Made by a program: the position numbers and the translations under genes. Under the pieces are notes generated by a model. That model ran no database searches and was not told where the DNA came from. It saw only the letters and a program-made list of their open reading frames with translations. Positions 8,260 through 14,862 of a stretch of DNA of 25,347 nt are shown one piece after another (position 1 is the first letter of the stretch; each line of letters begins with the position of its first letter). This DNA comes from Candidatus Latescibacterota bacterium. GTDB lineage: Bacteria; Latescibacterota; UBA2968; UBA8231. The DNA lies in assembly GCA_022827165.1 (NCBI GenBank), contig JAJDTN010000344.1, positions 1 through 25,347 of the forward strand. The letters run 5' to 3'.

Positions 8260-8814
8260 TCAGTTGCCCCGCAGGACGGACAACTCCGGCTGCATGAAGC
8301 AGACCTCGTCGCACAGCAGGCAGCTGGCGACGTCCTTCTTGCACTCCAGGTGGTGCGCGGAGAGGGCGCCTCGGAAGACGGCCAGGAACTCGGTGGCGAT
8401 GGGATCCTCGGAGAACAGGAAGCGGAGGAACCCAACCAGGTGCCCCCTGGCCTCGGAGCTGATCAGGTGCTCGACCTTGCAGGCGTCGATCTCGGCGTCG
8501 TCCTCGTCCATGCCGAGGGCGTCGGAGAGGAACTTCTTCACCACCATGCGCGTGGCTTCGGTCTCCCAGACGACCCGCAGACCCTTGTCGGTCAGCTCGA
8601 GGAAGCGGTTGTGGTCTTCCTTGATATAGCCCCGTTCCTTCAGGTGCTTCATCGCCGAGGAGACGCTGCCCTTGGTGATCTTCAGGTGCTTGGCGATATC
8701 GGAGACGCGGGCGTAACCGTGCATCTGGCGCAGCTCGTGCACCGACATAAGGTGGTGAGCGGCCGAGTGGGTGAGCTCGTTCTCGTCGTAGTGCTTCCAG
8801 ACGTCCTCGAACAT
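8260..8814 (-). CDS. DtxR/MntR-like regulator with C-terminal cysteine cluster
   Basis: Predicted 184-residue cytosolic DNA-binding regulator. The N-terminal winged helix (residues 13-75) contains RVSDIAKHLKITKGSVSSAM and HLKERGYI, typical of DtxR/MntR proteins. The dimerisation and metal region holds DACKVEHLIS (110-119), where Cys112, Glu115 and His116 match the primary ligands of DtxR (Cys102, Glu105, His106). The His expected about six residues before the Phe-Leu of the connecting helix (His77 in Bacillus MntR) appears to be Arg89. The C-terminus adds Cys158-X6-Cys165-X2-Cys168-X3-Cys172, which is not part of standard DtxR or MntR. The start ATG has GGAG 8 bp upstream. The gene lies 46 bp after gap and ahead of the transporter, which it may regulate. 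The effector could be a metal or an Fe-S cluster; this is inference. Confidence 0.87.
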   Translation of the reverse strand: MFEDVWKHYDENELTHSAAHHLMSVHELRQMHGYARVSDIAKHLKITKGSVSSAMKHLKERGYIKEDHNRFLELTDKGLRVVWETEATRMVVKKFLSDALGMDEDDAEIDACKVEHLISSEARGHLVGFLRFLFSEDPIATEFLAVFRGALSAHHLECKKDVASCLLCDEVCFMQPELSVLRGN

Positions 8815-8860
8815 GGGCCTTACTCCTCGCCTGCTGGCTTCGCCGGTGACCGGGCCGGGT

Positions 8861-9856
8861 TCAAGCCGCCATCCGCGGTATGAGATCCACGCAGCGGTTG
8901 GCGTAGCCCCACTCGTTGTCGTACCACCCGAGCACCTTTACCAATGTAGCGCCGACGACGTTCGTCGACCCGGCGTCGAAGACGCAGGAGGCCGGGTTGC
9001 CGATGATGTCGGAGAGCACGAGGGGCTCCTCCGAGTACTCCAGAATGCCCCTGAGGTCGGTCTCGGCGGCCCGGGCGAAGGCCTGATTGACCTGCTCGCG
9101 CGTCACCTCAGCGGAGAGGTGGGCGGTGAAGTCCACAAGCGACCCGTCCGGCGTGGGCACGCGGATCGACAGGCCGTCGAGCTTTCCCTGCAGCTCGGGC
9201 AATACCTTGCCGACGGCCGCCGCAGCCCCCGTGGTCGTGGGGATCATATTCACAGCCGCCGAGCGAGCCCGCCTCAAATCCTCGTGCGGCAGATCGAGGA
9301 TGCGCTGGTCGTTGGTGTAGGAGTGGATGGTGTTCATCATCCCGTGCACGACGCCGAAGCTCTCGTGGAGGACCTTGACCATGGGCGCCAGACAGTTGGT
9401 CGTGCACGACGCGTTGGAGACGATGGCGTGTCCAGGCTGCAGGTCGTCCTCGTTGACGCCGATCACCACGGTCAGGTCCTCTTCCTTGGCCGGGGCCGAG
9501 ATCAGCACCTTCCGCGCACCAGCGGACAGGTGAGCGGCGGCGGACCCGCGGCGGGTGAACAACCCCGTCGACTCGACAACGATCTCCACGCCCACCCTCC
9601 CCCAGGGGAGGCTTGCCGGATCGCGCTCGGCGTAGACCGGGATCCGCTTCCCGCCGACCACCAAGTGCTGTCCATCGGTCGCCACCTCGCTGTCGAAGCG
9701 GCCGTGGGTGGAATCGTATTTGAGCAGGTGGGCCAGCGTGGCCGCGTCGGTCAGGTCGTTGATGCCACGCACGTCGAGACCTGCCTTGCAGGCGGCGCGG
9801 AACACGAGTCTGCCGATCCGGCCGAAACCATTGATGCCGACCCGAATCTCTGCCAT
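8861..9856 (-). CDS. gap: Glyceraldehyde-3-phosphate dehydrogenase, type I
   Basis: Predicted 331-residue cytosolic tetrameric enzyme converting glyceraldehyde-3-phosphate, phosphate and NAD+ to 1,3-bisphosphoglycerate in glycolysis or gluconeogenesis. The N-terminal Rossmann motif is [10 protein letters not shown] (7-16). Asp34 in INDLTDA supports NAD+ preference. The active site is SNASCTTNC with catalytic Cys151, and His178 in NTIHSYT is the general base. The C-terminal [10 protein letters not shown] is fully conserved. The ATG at 9856 has AAGGA just upstream and gives the family's usual length and N-terminus. The open frame extends further upstream, but that part has no GAPDH similarity. 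The gene is first in the minus-strand run and is divergent from the PhyH gene. No other lower-glycolysis gene (pgk, tpi) is adjacent. Confidence 0.97.
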   Translation of the reverse strand: MAEIRVGINGFGRIGRLVFRAACKAGLDVRGINDLTDAATLAHLLKYDSTHGRFDSEVATDGQHLVVGGKRIPVYAERDPASLPWGRVGVEIVVESTGLFTRRGSAAAHLSAGARKVLISAPAKEEDLTVVIGVNEDDLQPGHAIVSNASCTTNCLAPMVKVLHESFGVVHGMMNTIHSYTNDQRILDLPHEDLRRARSAAVNMIPTTTGAAAAVGKVLPELQGKLDGLSIRVPTPDGSLVDFTAHLSAEVTREQVNQAFARAAETDLRGILEYSEEPLVLSDIIGNPASCVFDAGSTNVVGATLVKVLGWYDNEWGYANRCVDLIPRMAA

Positions 9857-10042
9857 GGATTCCTTCTCGTCCCGGGAACGGTTTTCGCCGGTAGACCGCC
9901 AACGCTCCACCCTCGACCCTCGGGGCGTCTTTTCCAGGTCGAGAGGATTGGTGCTGGCGAGGCGGAAGACCGCCCGGGGAGAAGCGTCTTGGGCGGACGC
10001 CGGTGAGTGGAGTGCGGCGGGAGCCGCGGGTCTTCCGTTTGC

Positions 10043-10063
10043 CGTCAATTCGCGGCGTCAATT
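10043..10063. repeat. Two direct 8-bp repeats with 13-bp period
   Basis: CGTCAATT occurs at 10043-10050 and again at 10056-10063, so the repeat period is 13 bp. Read on the minus strand each copy is AATTGACG and contains a TTGACG hexamer resembling a -35 box, but neither has a fitting -10 element 17 bp further on. The pair lies about 50 bp upstream of the candidate PhyH promoter. It could be a regulator site for either divergent unit. Confidence 0.35.
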
Positions 10064-10109
10064 AGGGTAAGCAACCATCTCCGTACCGGCAAGGCAGCCC
10101 GAGGCCGAC

Positions 10110-10138
10110 TTGCCGTTCAGTACCCGGCCCACTATCGT
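10110..10138 (+). promoter_or_regulatory. Candidate sigma-70 promoter for the PhyH-Ldh2 unit
   Basis: TTGCCG at 10110-10115 and TATCGT at 10133-10138 are separated by exactly 17 bp; each matches 4 of 6 consensus bases. The predicted transcription start, near 10145, is only about 8-10 bases before the GTG at 10153. That would make the transcript nearly leaderless, which fits the lack of a ribosome site there. Confidence 0.4.
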
Positions 10139-10152
10139 AAGTCGTTTCCCTC

Positions 10153-10971
10153 GTGACCGACCTTCTCACGCAAGATCACGTCGCCCGATTCCGCCGCGAC
10201 GGGTGGTGCCTGGTGAGCCCCTTCTTCGACGCTCGCGAGGTTCGGGCCCTGGCGGCGGAGGTGGCGCGCTTCCGCCGCCAAGGGCTGCTGCGCAACGTCC
10301 GCACCGACGGCGACGGGCAGACCCATTCCGAGTCGCGCGCCAACCTGCAACTGATCCCCCTCTACGACAAGAGCGACCTGATCCGGGCCCTTCCCTTCGC
10401 GCCCAAGGTCGCCGCCACCGTGAGCCGCCTGATCGGTGATCCCTTCCTCCTCCACCTGGACCAGCTGTTCCTCAAGCCGGGCCGCACCGGCACCGGGACC
10501 CACTGGCATCAGGACAACGCCTACTTCAAGATCGACGATCCGCTCAAGGGGACGGCCATGTGGGTCGCCGTGCACGACGCCACCCTGGCCAACGGGACCC
10601 TGCGCCTGATTCCGGGTAGCCACCGGCACAGCTATGCCCACGAGCGCGACCCGTACTCCGACCACCACATCCACTGCTCCCCTCCGGAGAACGAGGCCGT
10701 GGCCGTGGAAGTTGCTGCGGGGGGCGCCGTGTTCTTCTGCTACGGCATGGCCCACAGCACCGGCGACAACGCCACCGACGAGGAGCGCGCCGGCATGGCC
10801 TTTCACTTCCTCCACGGCGACTACGCCAGCGCCGACCTGGTCGAGGCCGGGCGCGCCCACCGCCCGTGGATCACCGGCCCGGAGGCCACCGGCGGCCTCC
10901 GGGAATACGGCGTCGATCTCGGCAGCCGCGCCTTCGAGGACGAGGTCGGCAAGCTGGAAGCCGCCGCCTGA
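10153..10971 (+). CDS. Phytanoyl-CoA dioxygenase (PhyH) family oxygenase
   Basis: Predicted 272-residue Fe(II)/2-oxoglutarate-dependent dioxygenase of the PhyH family, which hydroxylates small organic substrates. The N-terminus (RFRRDGWCLVSPFFD) is typical. The iron-binding facial triad is visible as His119 and Asp121 in HWHQDNAYF and His201 in GMAHSTGDN. Arg212 in ERAGMAF is the likely 2-oxoglutarate anchor. The stretch NGTLRLIPGSHRHS (147-160) is also characteristic. The start is a GTG without a ribosome-binding site, so it rests on family alignment. The gene is followed after only 3 bp by an Ldh2-type dehydrogenase, suggesting sequential oxidation of one substrate. The actual substrate cannot be read from sequence; PhyH proteins act on acyl-CoAs, ectoine, phosphonates and many others. 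Confidence 0.92.
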   Translation: MTDLLTQDHVARFRRDGWCLVSPFFDAREVRALAAEVARFRRQGLLRNVRTDGDGQTHSESRANLQLIPLYDKSDLIRALPFAPKVAATVSRLIGDPFLLHLDQLFLKPGRTGTGTHWHQDNAYFKIDDPLKGTAMWVAVHDATLANGTLRLIPGSHRHSYAHERDPYSDHHIHCSPPENEAVAVEVAAGGAVFFCYGMAHSTGDNATDEERAGMAFHFLHGDYASADLVEAGRAHRPWITGPEATGGLREYGVDLGSRAFEDEVGKLEAAA

Positions 10972-10974
10972 TTC

Positions 10975-12051
10975 ATGCGCCGCTTCCCGCCCGAATCCCT
11001 GACCCGCATCGCACGCTCCCTCTTCGAGGCCTCGGGCTGCTCCGCCGAAGATGCCGCCACCGTGGCCGACCACCTGGTCGAGTCGAGCCTCTTCGGCCAC
11101 GACTCGCACGGGACCATCCGCATCTACGAATACGTCGACCAGATGGCCGACGGCACCTTCGAACCCGCCGGACGGCCAACGGTGGTCCGTGAGCGCGGGG
11201 CCATGGCCGTCCTCGACGGCGGCGGCGCCCTCGGCCAGGTGGCAGGCCGCCACGCCGTCGACAAGGCCGTCGAGCTGGCCCGAGCCCAAGGAATCGGCAG
11301 CGTCGGCCTGCGCAACTGCTCCCATCTCGGGCGGATCGGGGCCTACACCCTGGCCGTCGCCCGCCAGGGGCTGGTCGGCATGGCCTGGGTCAACGCCGGG
11401 CGCCTCGGCCGCCAGATCCCGCCCTACGGCGGCATCGACGGGAAACTGTCCACCAACCCGGTCTCCTTCGCCGCCCCTCGTCGCGGCGCCGACCCGATCC
11501 TCGTCGACATGACCACCTCGGTCGTCGCCGAGGGCAAGATCCGCCTCGCCCACAACCAGGGCGTCCGGGTCCCCGAGGGCTGGATCACCGACGCCGAGGG
11601 CCGTCCCACCACCGACCCCGCCGACTTCGTCGGACCGCCCCAGGGCGCCATCCTGCCCATGGGCGGGGTGGTCGCCTACAAGGGCTACTGCCTGAGCATG
11701 ATGGTGGAGATCCTGGGAGGCCTGCTGTCCGGCGAGGGCTGCGCCGCGGGCGAGGTGGAGATGAGGAGCAACGGCCTCATGCTGATCGTGTGGGACTCCG
11801 CCTTCTTCTGCGAGGACGAGCACTACGACCGCGAGGTGGAGGCCTTGGTGGCCCACGTGACCTCGAGCCGGGTCGACCCAAGGGTTGGGAGTATTCAGCT
11901 GCCCGGCTCGCCCGAGTTCACCACCGCCGCCGAGCGCCGCCGGACCGGCATCGCCATCGACGACACCACCTGGAGCCGCATCTGCGACCGGGCCCGGCGC
12001 CTCGGGCTTGATCCCGGCCCTTGGGAAGGGGAGGTCTGCCGGGAGGGTTGA
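10975..12051 (+). CDS. Malate/L-lactate dehydrogenase (Ldh2/YlbC/AllD family)
   Basis: Predicted 358-residue cytosolic NAD(P)-dependent 2-hydroxyacid (or imine) oxidoreductase of the Ldh_2 superfamily, which is unrelated to classical LDH. Family signatures are LFGHDSHGT (His45), NCSHLGRIGAYT (His117, catalytic region), GGIDGKLSTNPVSFAAPR (nucleotide and substrate loop), VDMTTSVVAEGKI and YKGYCLSMMVEILGG. Length is normal for the family (about 330-360). The ATG lies 3 bp after the PhyH stop, with no strong ribosome site, so re-initiation after PhyH translation is likely. Family members act on malate, L-lactate, ureidoglycolate, sulfolactate or 2,3-diketogulonate. The PhyH pairing suggests a hydroxylated carboxylate made or supplied by the first enzyme. 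Confidence 0.92.
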   Translation: MRRFPPESLTRIARSLFEASGCSAEDAATVADHLVESSLFGHDSHGTIRIYEYVDQMADGTFEPAGRPTVVRERGAMAVLDGGGALGQVAGRHAVDKAVELARAQGIGSVGLRNCSHLGRIGAYTLAVARQGLVGMAWVNAGRLGRQIPPYGGIDGKLSTNPVSFAAPRRGADPILVDMTTSVVAEGKIRLAHNQGVRVPEGWITDAEGRPTTDPADFVGPPQGAILPMGGVVAYKGYCLSMMVEILGGLLSGEGCAAGEVEMRSNGLMLIVWDSAFFCEDEHYDREVEALVAHVTSSRVDPRVGSIQLPGSPEFTTAAERRRTGIAIDDTTWSRICDRARRLGLDPGPWEGEVCREG

Positions 12052-12164
12052 GCGGGCCCGTCCGCCGTGTCGTGGCTGCGGCTGGTCTCGACCACGCGCT
12101 TGAGCAGCCCCGCCGGCTTCGCGGGCTTGCCGCGCAAATCCGGGGATGGCGCACGGGAGCCCTT
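12052..12164. other. Convergent intergenic region
   Basis: 113 bp separate the stops of the Ldh2 gene and the small membrane protein gene. A GC-rich hairpin can be drawn near 12108-12130 (AGCCCCGC / GCGGGCT with a bulged C), but no T-run follows on either strand. I therefore do not call an intrinsic terminator. Nothing else is recognisable. Confidence 0.4.
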
Positions 12165-12551
12165 CTACTGAAGGCCGCGCTGTTCCAGCCGGAAGATGCG
12201 CTGCTCCAAGTCTCCGATCAGGGCCTTGCTGCCCCACAACGACCGGTGATGCGGCAGCCGGCAGCTCCGGATCCCCTGGTGGCGTTCGAGGGACCGGAGG
12301 CTCCGGTCCAGCGAGCGGATGGCCGTCTGCGCGTCCGGTGACAGCAGCCGGGGACGGAGGGTTCGGATCTCCGGCCGGCCGGTGCTCTCGCACAGCCGGC
12401 GCAGCCGGGTCGCCAGCTGCTCCACCCGCTCGCCTTCCCTGGTGGCGCCCCGAGCCCACACGACGACCGCCGCCGGGAGGATGACGGCAACGGCGGCGAG
12501 CGGGAGAAAGGCGATCACGGGAAGCAGCTGATGAAGAGCATCCTCTGACAT
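12165..12551 (-). CDS. Small membrane-anchored coiled-coil protein, uncharacterised
   Basis: Predicted 128-residue protein. Residues 8-32 form one strongly hydrophobic helix (LLPVIAFLPLAAVAVIL onward). A basic, charged segment rich in Arg, Leu and Glu follows, probably a cytoplasmic helical or coiled-coil region ending FRLEQRGLQ. The ATG at 12551 was chosen; an ATG six bases upstream at 12557 is equally possible and neither has a good ribosome site. The gene lies 37-ish bp after the lipoprotein stop on the same strand and is the last gene of the rplI-containing run. I do not recognise a family. The gene could be spurious in principle, but one clear transmembrane helix followed by an amphipathic charged region argues for a real product. 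Confidence 0.6.
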   Translation of the reverse strand: MSEDALHQLLPVIAFLPLAAVAVILPAAVVVWARGATREGERVEQLATRLRRLCESTGRPEIRTLRPRLLSPDAQTAIRSLDRSLRSLERHQGIRSCRLPHHRSLWGSKALIGDLEQRIFRLEQRGLQ

Positions 12552-12588
12552 AGCCATCGCACGGTCTGCACAACGGGTGACCGACTGG

Positions 12589-13518
12589 TCAGGGCGTCGG
12601 CTCGGGGTCCGGGGGCGGCACAAGCCTCCGTGACGGCATCGCAGGGTACACCACCGGCAAGTCCCAGTCCAGCCGGCGCTCGAGGTCGGACCCCAGGCCT
12701 TCGATGACGAGGGAGACCCGCCGGCTGTCGCCGGTGAGGATCGGGGTCCGGCGGTCGGCCCGCCGGTTGGGGAAGTACACCCGATAGACGGCCGTCTTCT
12801 CGAGGTGGTCGTGACCGGGGCGGTCGAACTCGTACGGATAGGCCCCGGCCGTCCCGCTCGGCGCGTAACGGCCCCCCGCTTCGTCGATGAGGAAGGTGCG
12901 CTCGCCGATGTCGGCGATGTAGGGGTGCGCCCCCGACTCCTCTCCGTCGATGTAGATGGTGAAGACCAGGCGGCTGTAGAGGCCGTACCCCCAGCGCTCG
13001 TCGTAGACCGGTCGGAGCAGGGGATACTTGCTGTCGTACAGGATGCCGAGGAGGCGGCGCACGTACTGCCCCCGCCAGGTGTCGAACTGCGCCTTCTGCA
13101 GCGGATTGGTGACGTCGAAGTCGGGGTTGACGTAGACCAGGTACTGGAGGTACAGGCTGTTGACGTCGGTGCCGTCCTCCGTGGGATAGGGCGCGTCGAT
13201 GTAGGCGTAGACGAACTCCCGCAGCCGGCTGGTGACCTGCTCCTGCCCGAGGCCGGCGGTCTCGGCCTCGGCATAGATGCGGGCGGTCTCGTAGGCGAAG
13301 GTGCGAAAGGTAGCCTGAACGAAGATCCCGTCGGCGCCGGTGTGGCTGCGGTTGACGAGGCGCCAGACGCGGTCCTCGGTCTGCTCGAAGGGCCCCGGGC
13401 CGTCCTGAGGAGCACAGGAGGCCAGCAGGAGAGATCCAAGGACGGAGAGGGGGACCTTCACGAGTACCGAGGCCTGTCCGGAGCACCTGAACCCGGACCG
13501 CGGCAGGGGCGATGCCAC
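12589..13518 (-). CDS. Predicted outer-membrane or periplasmic lipoprotein, uncharacterised
   Basis: Predicted protein of up to 309 residues. A lipoprotein signal is visible as VKVPLSVLGSLLLASC, with lipobox L-A-S-C, so the mature protein should be lipidated at that Cys and start CAPQDG. The GTG at 13518 has GAGAGGA about 9 bp upstream. A GTG at 13461 would give the shortest classical signal peptide (MKVPLSVLG...). The mature part is mixed alpha/beta with many aromatic residues (VNSLYLQYLVYVNPDF, FDTWRGQYVRRLLGIL, ERWGYGLYSRLVFTIYIDG) and ends in a proline-rich tail (RRLVPPPDPEPTP). I recognise no family or catalytic motif. It begins 20 bp after rplI on the same strand, so it is probably read from the ribosomal-protein transcript. 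Confidence 0.75.
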   Translation of the reverse strand: MASPLPRSGFRCSGQASVLVKVPLSVLGSLLLASCAPQDGPGPFEQTEDRVWRLVNRSHTGADGIFVQATFRTFAYETARIYAEAETAGLGQEQVTSRLREFVYAYIDAPYPTEDGTDVNSLYLQYLVYVNPDFDVTNPLQKAQFDTWRGQYVRRLLGILYDSKYPLLRPVYDERWGYGLYSRLVFTIYIDGEESGAHPYIADIGERTFLIDEAGGRYAPSGTAGAYPYEFDRPGHDHLEKTAVYRVYFPNRRADRRTPILTGDSRRVSLVIEGLGSDLERRLDWDLPVVYPAMPSRRLVPPPDPEPTP

Positions 13519-13538
13519 CGGGGGGCGTCCTCTCGGCG

Positions 13539-13982
13539 CTACTCCTTCACGACCCAGAGCTTGACGGTGGCCTTCACCCCGGTGTGAAGCTGAACCGGCA
13601 CGCTGTAAACACCCAGGGCGCGGATCGGCTCCTCCAGCTCGATGTCTCGACGATCGACGTCGTGTCCCTGCTCTTTGAGCAGATCGGAGATGTTCTGGGC
13701 CGTCACCGATCCGAACAGGCGATCTCCCTCGCCGACCTTGACCTGGGCCGTGAGCGACGCCTTCTCCAACTCCACGGCCACGTCCTCGGCGGCCCGTTTC
13801 TCGCGCTCGGCGGCGGCCTCGTGCTGCCGGCGCCGGGACTCGAAGAGGGCCACGTTGGCGTCGGTTGCCAGCAGGGCCTGCCGCTTGGGGATCAGGGCAT
13901 TGCGTCCATAGCCGTCGGCCACGGTCACGATCTGGCCGGCGGTCCCAAGGGTGTCCACGTCTCTGAGCAGTATGACCTTCAC
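13539..13982 (-). CDS. rplI: 50S ribosomal protein bL9
   Basis: Predicted 147-residue ribosomal protein L9, a two-domain 23S rRNA-binding protein at the base of the L1 stalk. The N-terminal domain has KVILLRDVDTLGTAGQIVTV and DGYGRNALIPKRQALLAT (typical GYARNYLIP...A). A long connecting helix rich in Glu, Ala and Arg follows (residues 45-75). The C-terminal domain includes DRLFGSVTAQNISDLL. The start is a GTG at 13982 that overlaps the TGA of the DUF2232 gene as GTGA. A strong AGGAGG ribosome site lies inside the end of that gene, 8 bp before the GTG. This arrangement indicates translational coupling and gives the usual family length. Confidence 0.96.
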   Translation of the reverse strand: MKVILLRDVDTLGTAGQIVTVADGYGRNALIPKRQALLATDANVALFESRRRQHEAAAEREKRAAEDVAVELEKASLTAQVKVGEGDRLFGSVTAQNISDLLKEQGHDVDRRDIELEEPIRALGVYSVPVQLHTGVKATVKLWVVKE

Positions 13983-14821
13983 TTGTCCACCTCCTGATCG
14001 GATTCGCGTTCGCGCCGGTGTCCGATCCGGCGCCAGTCGAACCAGTTGTCCGCCAGTCCCGAGAACGCCAGGGCCATCACCGAGAAACTGGAGGTGAAGG
14101 CCAGCAGCGCGTACACCAGGACGACGAGGAAGCGCTGGGCGCCCAGGCGCCACAGCAGGTGCCGGACCAGCCCCAGGCCCTGGGCCGCATACAGCAGCAT
14201 CATGACCAGCGCGGCGTTGACAGCCAGCCCGCGAAAGGTCTCGCCGCCGATCAGCAGCAGGGCCAGGGCGCCGATCGCGACCCAGATCAACTCCTCCCAC
14301 ATCCGCCAATGGCGCAGGGGCACGGCCGGCGGCAGGGTGGTGCCCACCCATGGGCAGGCCGCCTGGGCGAGGCGGTAGCCGCAGACGGCGATCAGCAGGA
14401 TGGAGAGATAGGCGACCCCGGGCAGCAAGACCAGGACCATCTCCACCAACTGCTGAAGCATCTCCGGGTCCCCCAGTTGGGCCTCGGCGGCGCTTCCCTC
14501 CAGGAAGCGGGTCACTTCGGACGCCACTTGCTCACGCTGGCCGTCCACCCCGAGAAAGCCGCCCACCTGGGCCAGGCCCAGGACCAGGCCCGGCAGGGAA
14601 GCGAAGGCGATGATCTGGCCGTAGCCCCGGCCCCTCTCGACCTGCACCGCCGCCAGCCAGCCGATCAACGGCGCCGGCGCCAGCCCCATCGCCCAGTGAA
14701 AGGCCCCGCTGAAGGACAACAGGATGGGCAGGCAGGCGGGCAGGGCCACGCTGCGCACTCCGAACCGGCGCGCGCCGAGAAGGGTTGCCGCCACGAGGAC
14801 CAGACTGGCCAACAGGGACAA
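13979..14821 (-). CDS. DUF2232-type polytopic membrane protein
   Basis: Predicted 280-residue integral membrane protein with about seven or eight hydrophobic helices. These include SLLASLVLVAATLLG, LPACLPILLSFSGAFHWAMG, ELIWVAIGALALLLIGGE, NAALVMMLLYAAQGLGLV and FLVVLVYALLAFTSSFSVMALA. Its position between rpsF and rplI, rather than strong motifs, suggests the DUF2232/YybS family. That family sits in the same place in many Firmicutes and candidate phyla and resembles ECF-transporter S components. It ends with a charged tail (RRERESDQEVDK) whose coding sequence carries the ribosome site of rplI. It starts 41 bp after the rpsF stop. Function is unknown. Confidence 0.78.
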   Translation of the reverse strand: MSLLASLVLVAATLLGARRFGVRSVALPACLPILLSFSGAFHWAMGLAPAPLIGWLAAVQVERGRGYGQIIAFASLPGLVLGLAQVGGFLGVDGQREQVASEVTRFLEGSAAEAQLGDPEMLQQLVEMVLVLLPGVAYLSILLIAVCGYRLAQAACPWVGTTLPPAVPLRHWRMWEELIWVAIGALALLLIGGETFRGLAVNAALVMMLLYAAQGLGLVRHLLWRLGAQRFLVVLVYALLAFTSSFSVMALAFSGLADNWFDWRRIGHRRERESDQEVDK

Positions 14822-14862
14822 GGTTCAGTTCCCCGTGCCGGGCAGCGGTCGCCGACGCCGTC

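Larger units (their letters stand above)
9857..10152. other. Divergent intergenic region between gap and the PhyH gene
   Basis: This is the largest non-coding stretch in the window at 296 bp. It holds the start-proximal ribosome site of gap, a candidate promoter for the PhyH gene (10110-10138) and a two-copy 8-bp direct repeat at 10043-10063. I could not find a convincing -35/-10 pair for gap on the minus strand. I see no protein or RNA gene in it. Confidence 0.7.

Noticed and set aside
12052..12164. Intrinsic bidirectional terminator between the convergent Ldh2 and small membrane protein genes
   Set aside because: The best hairpin needs a bulge and has no T-run on either side.
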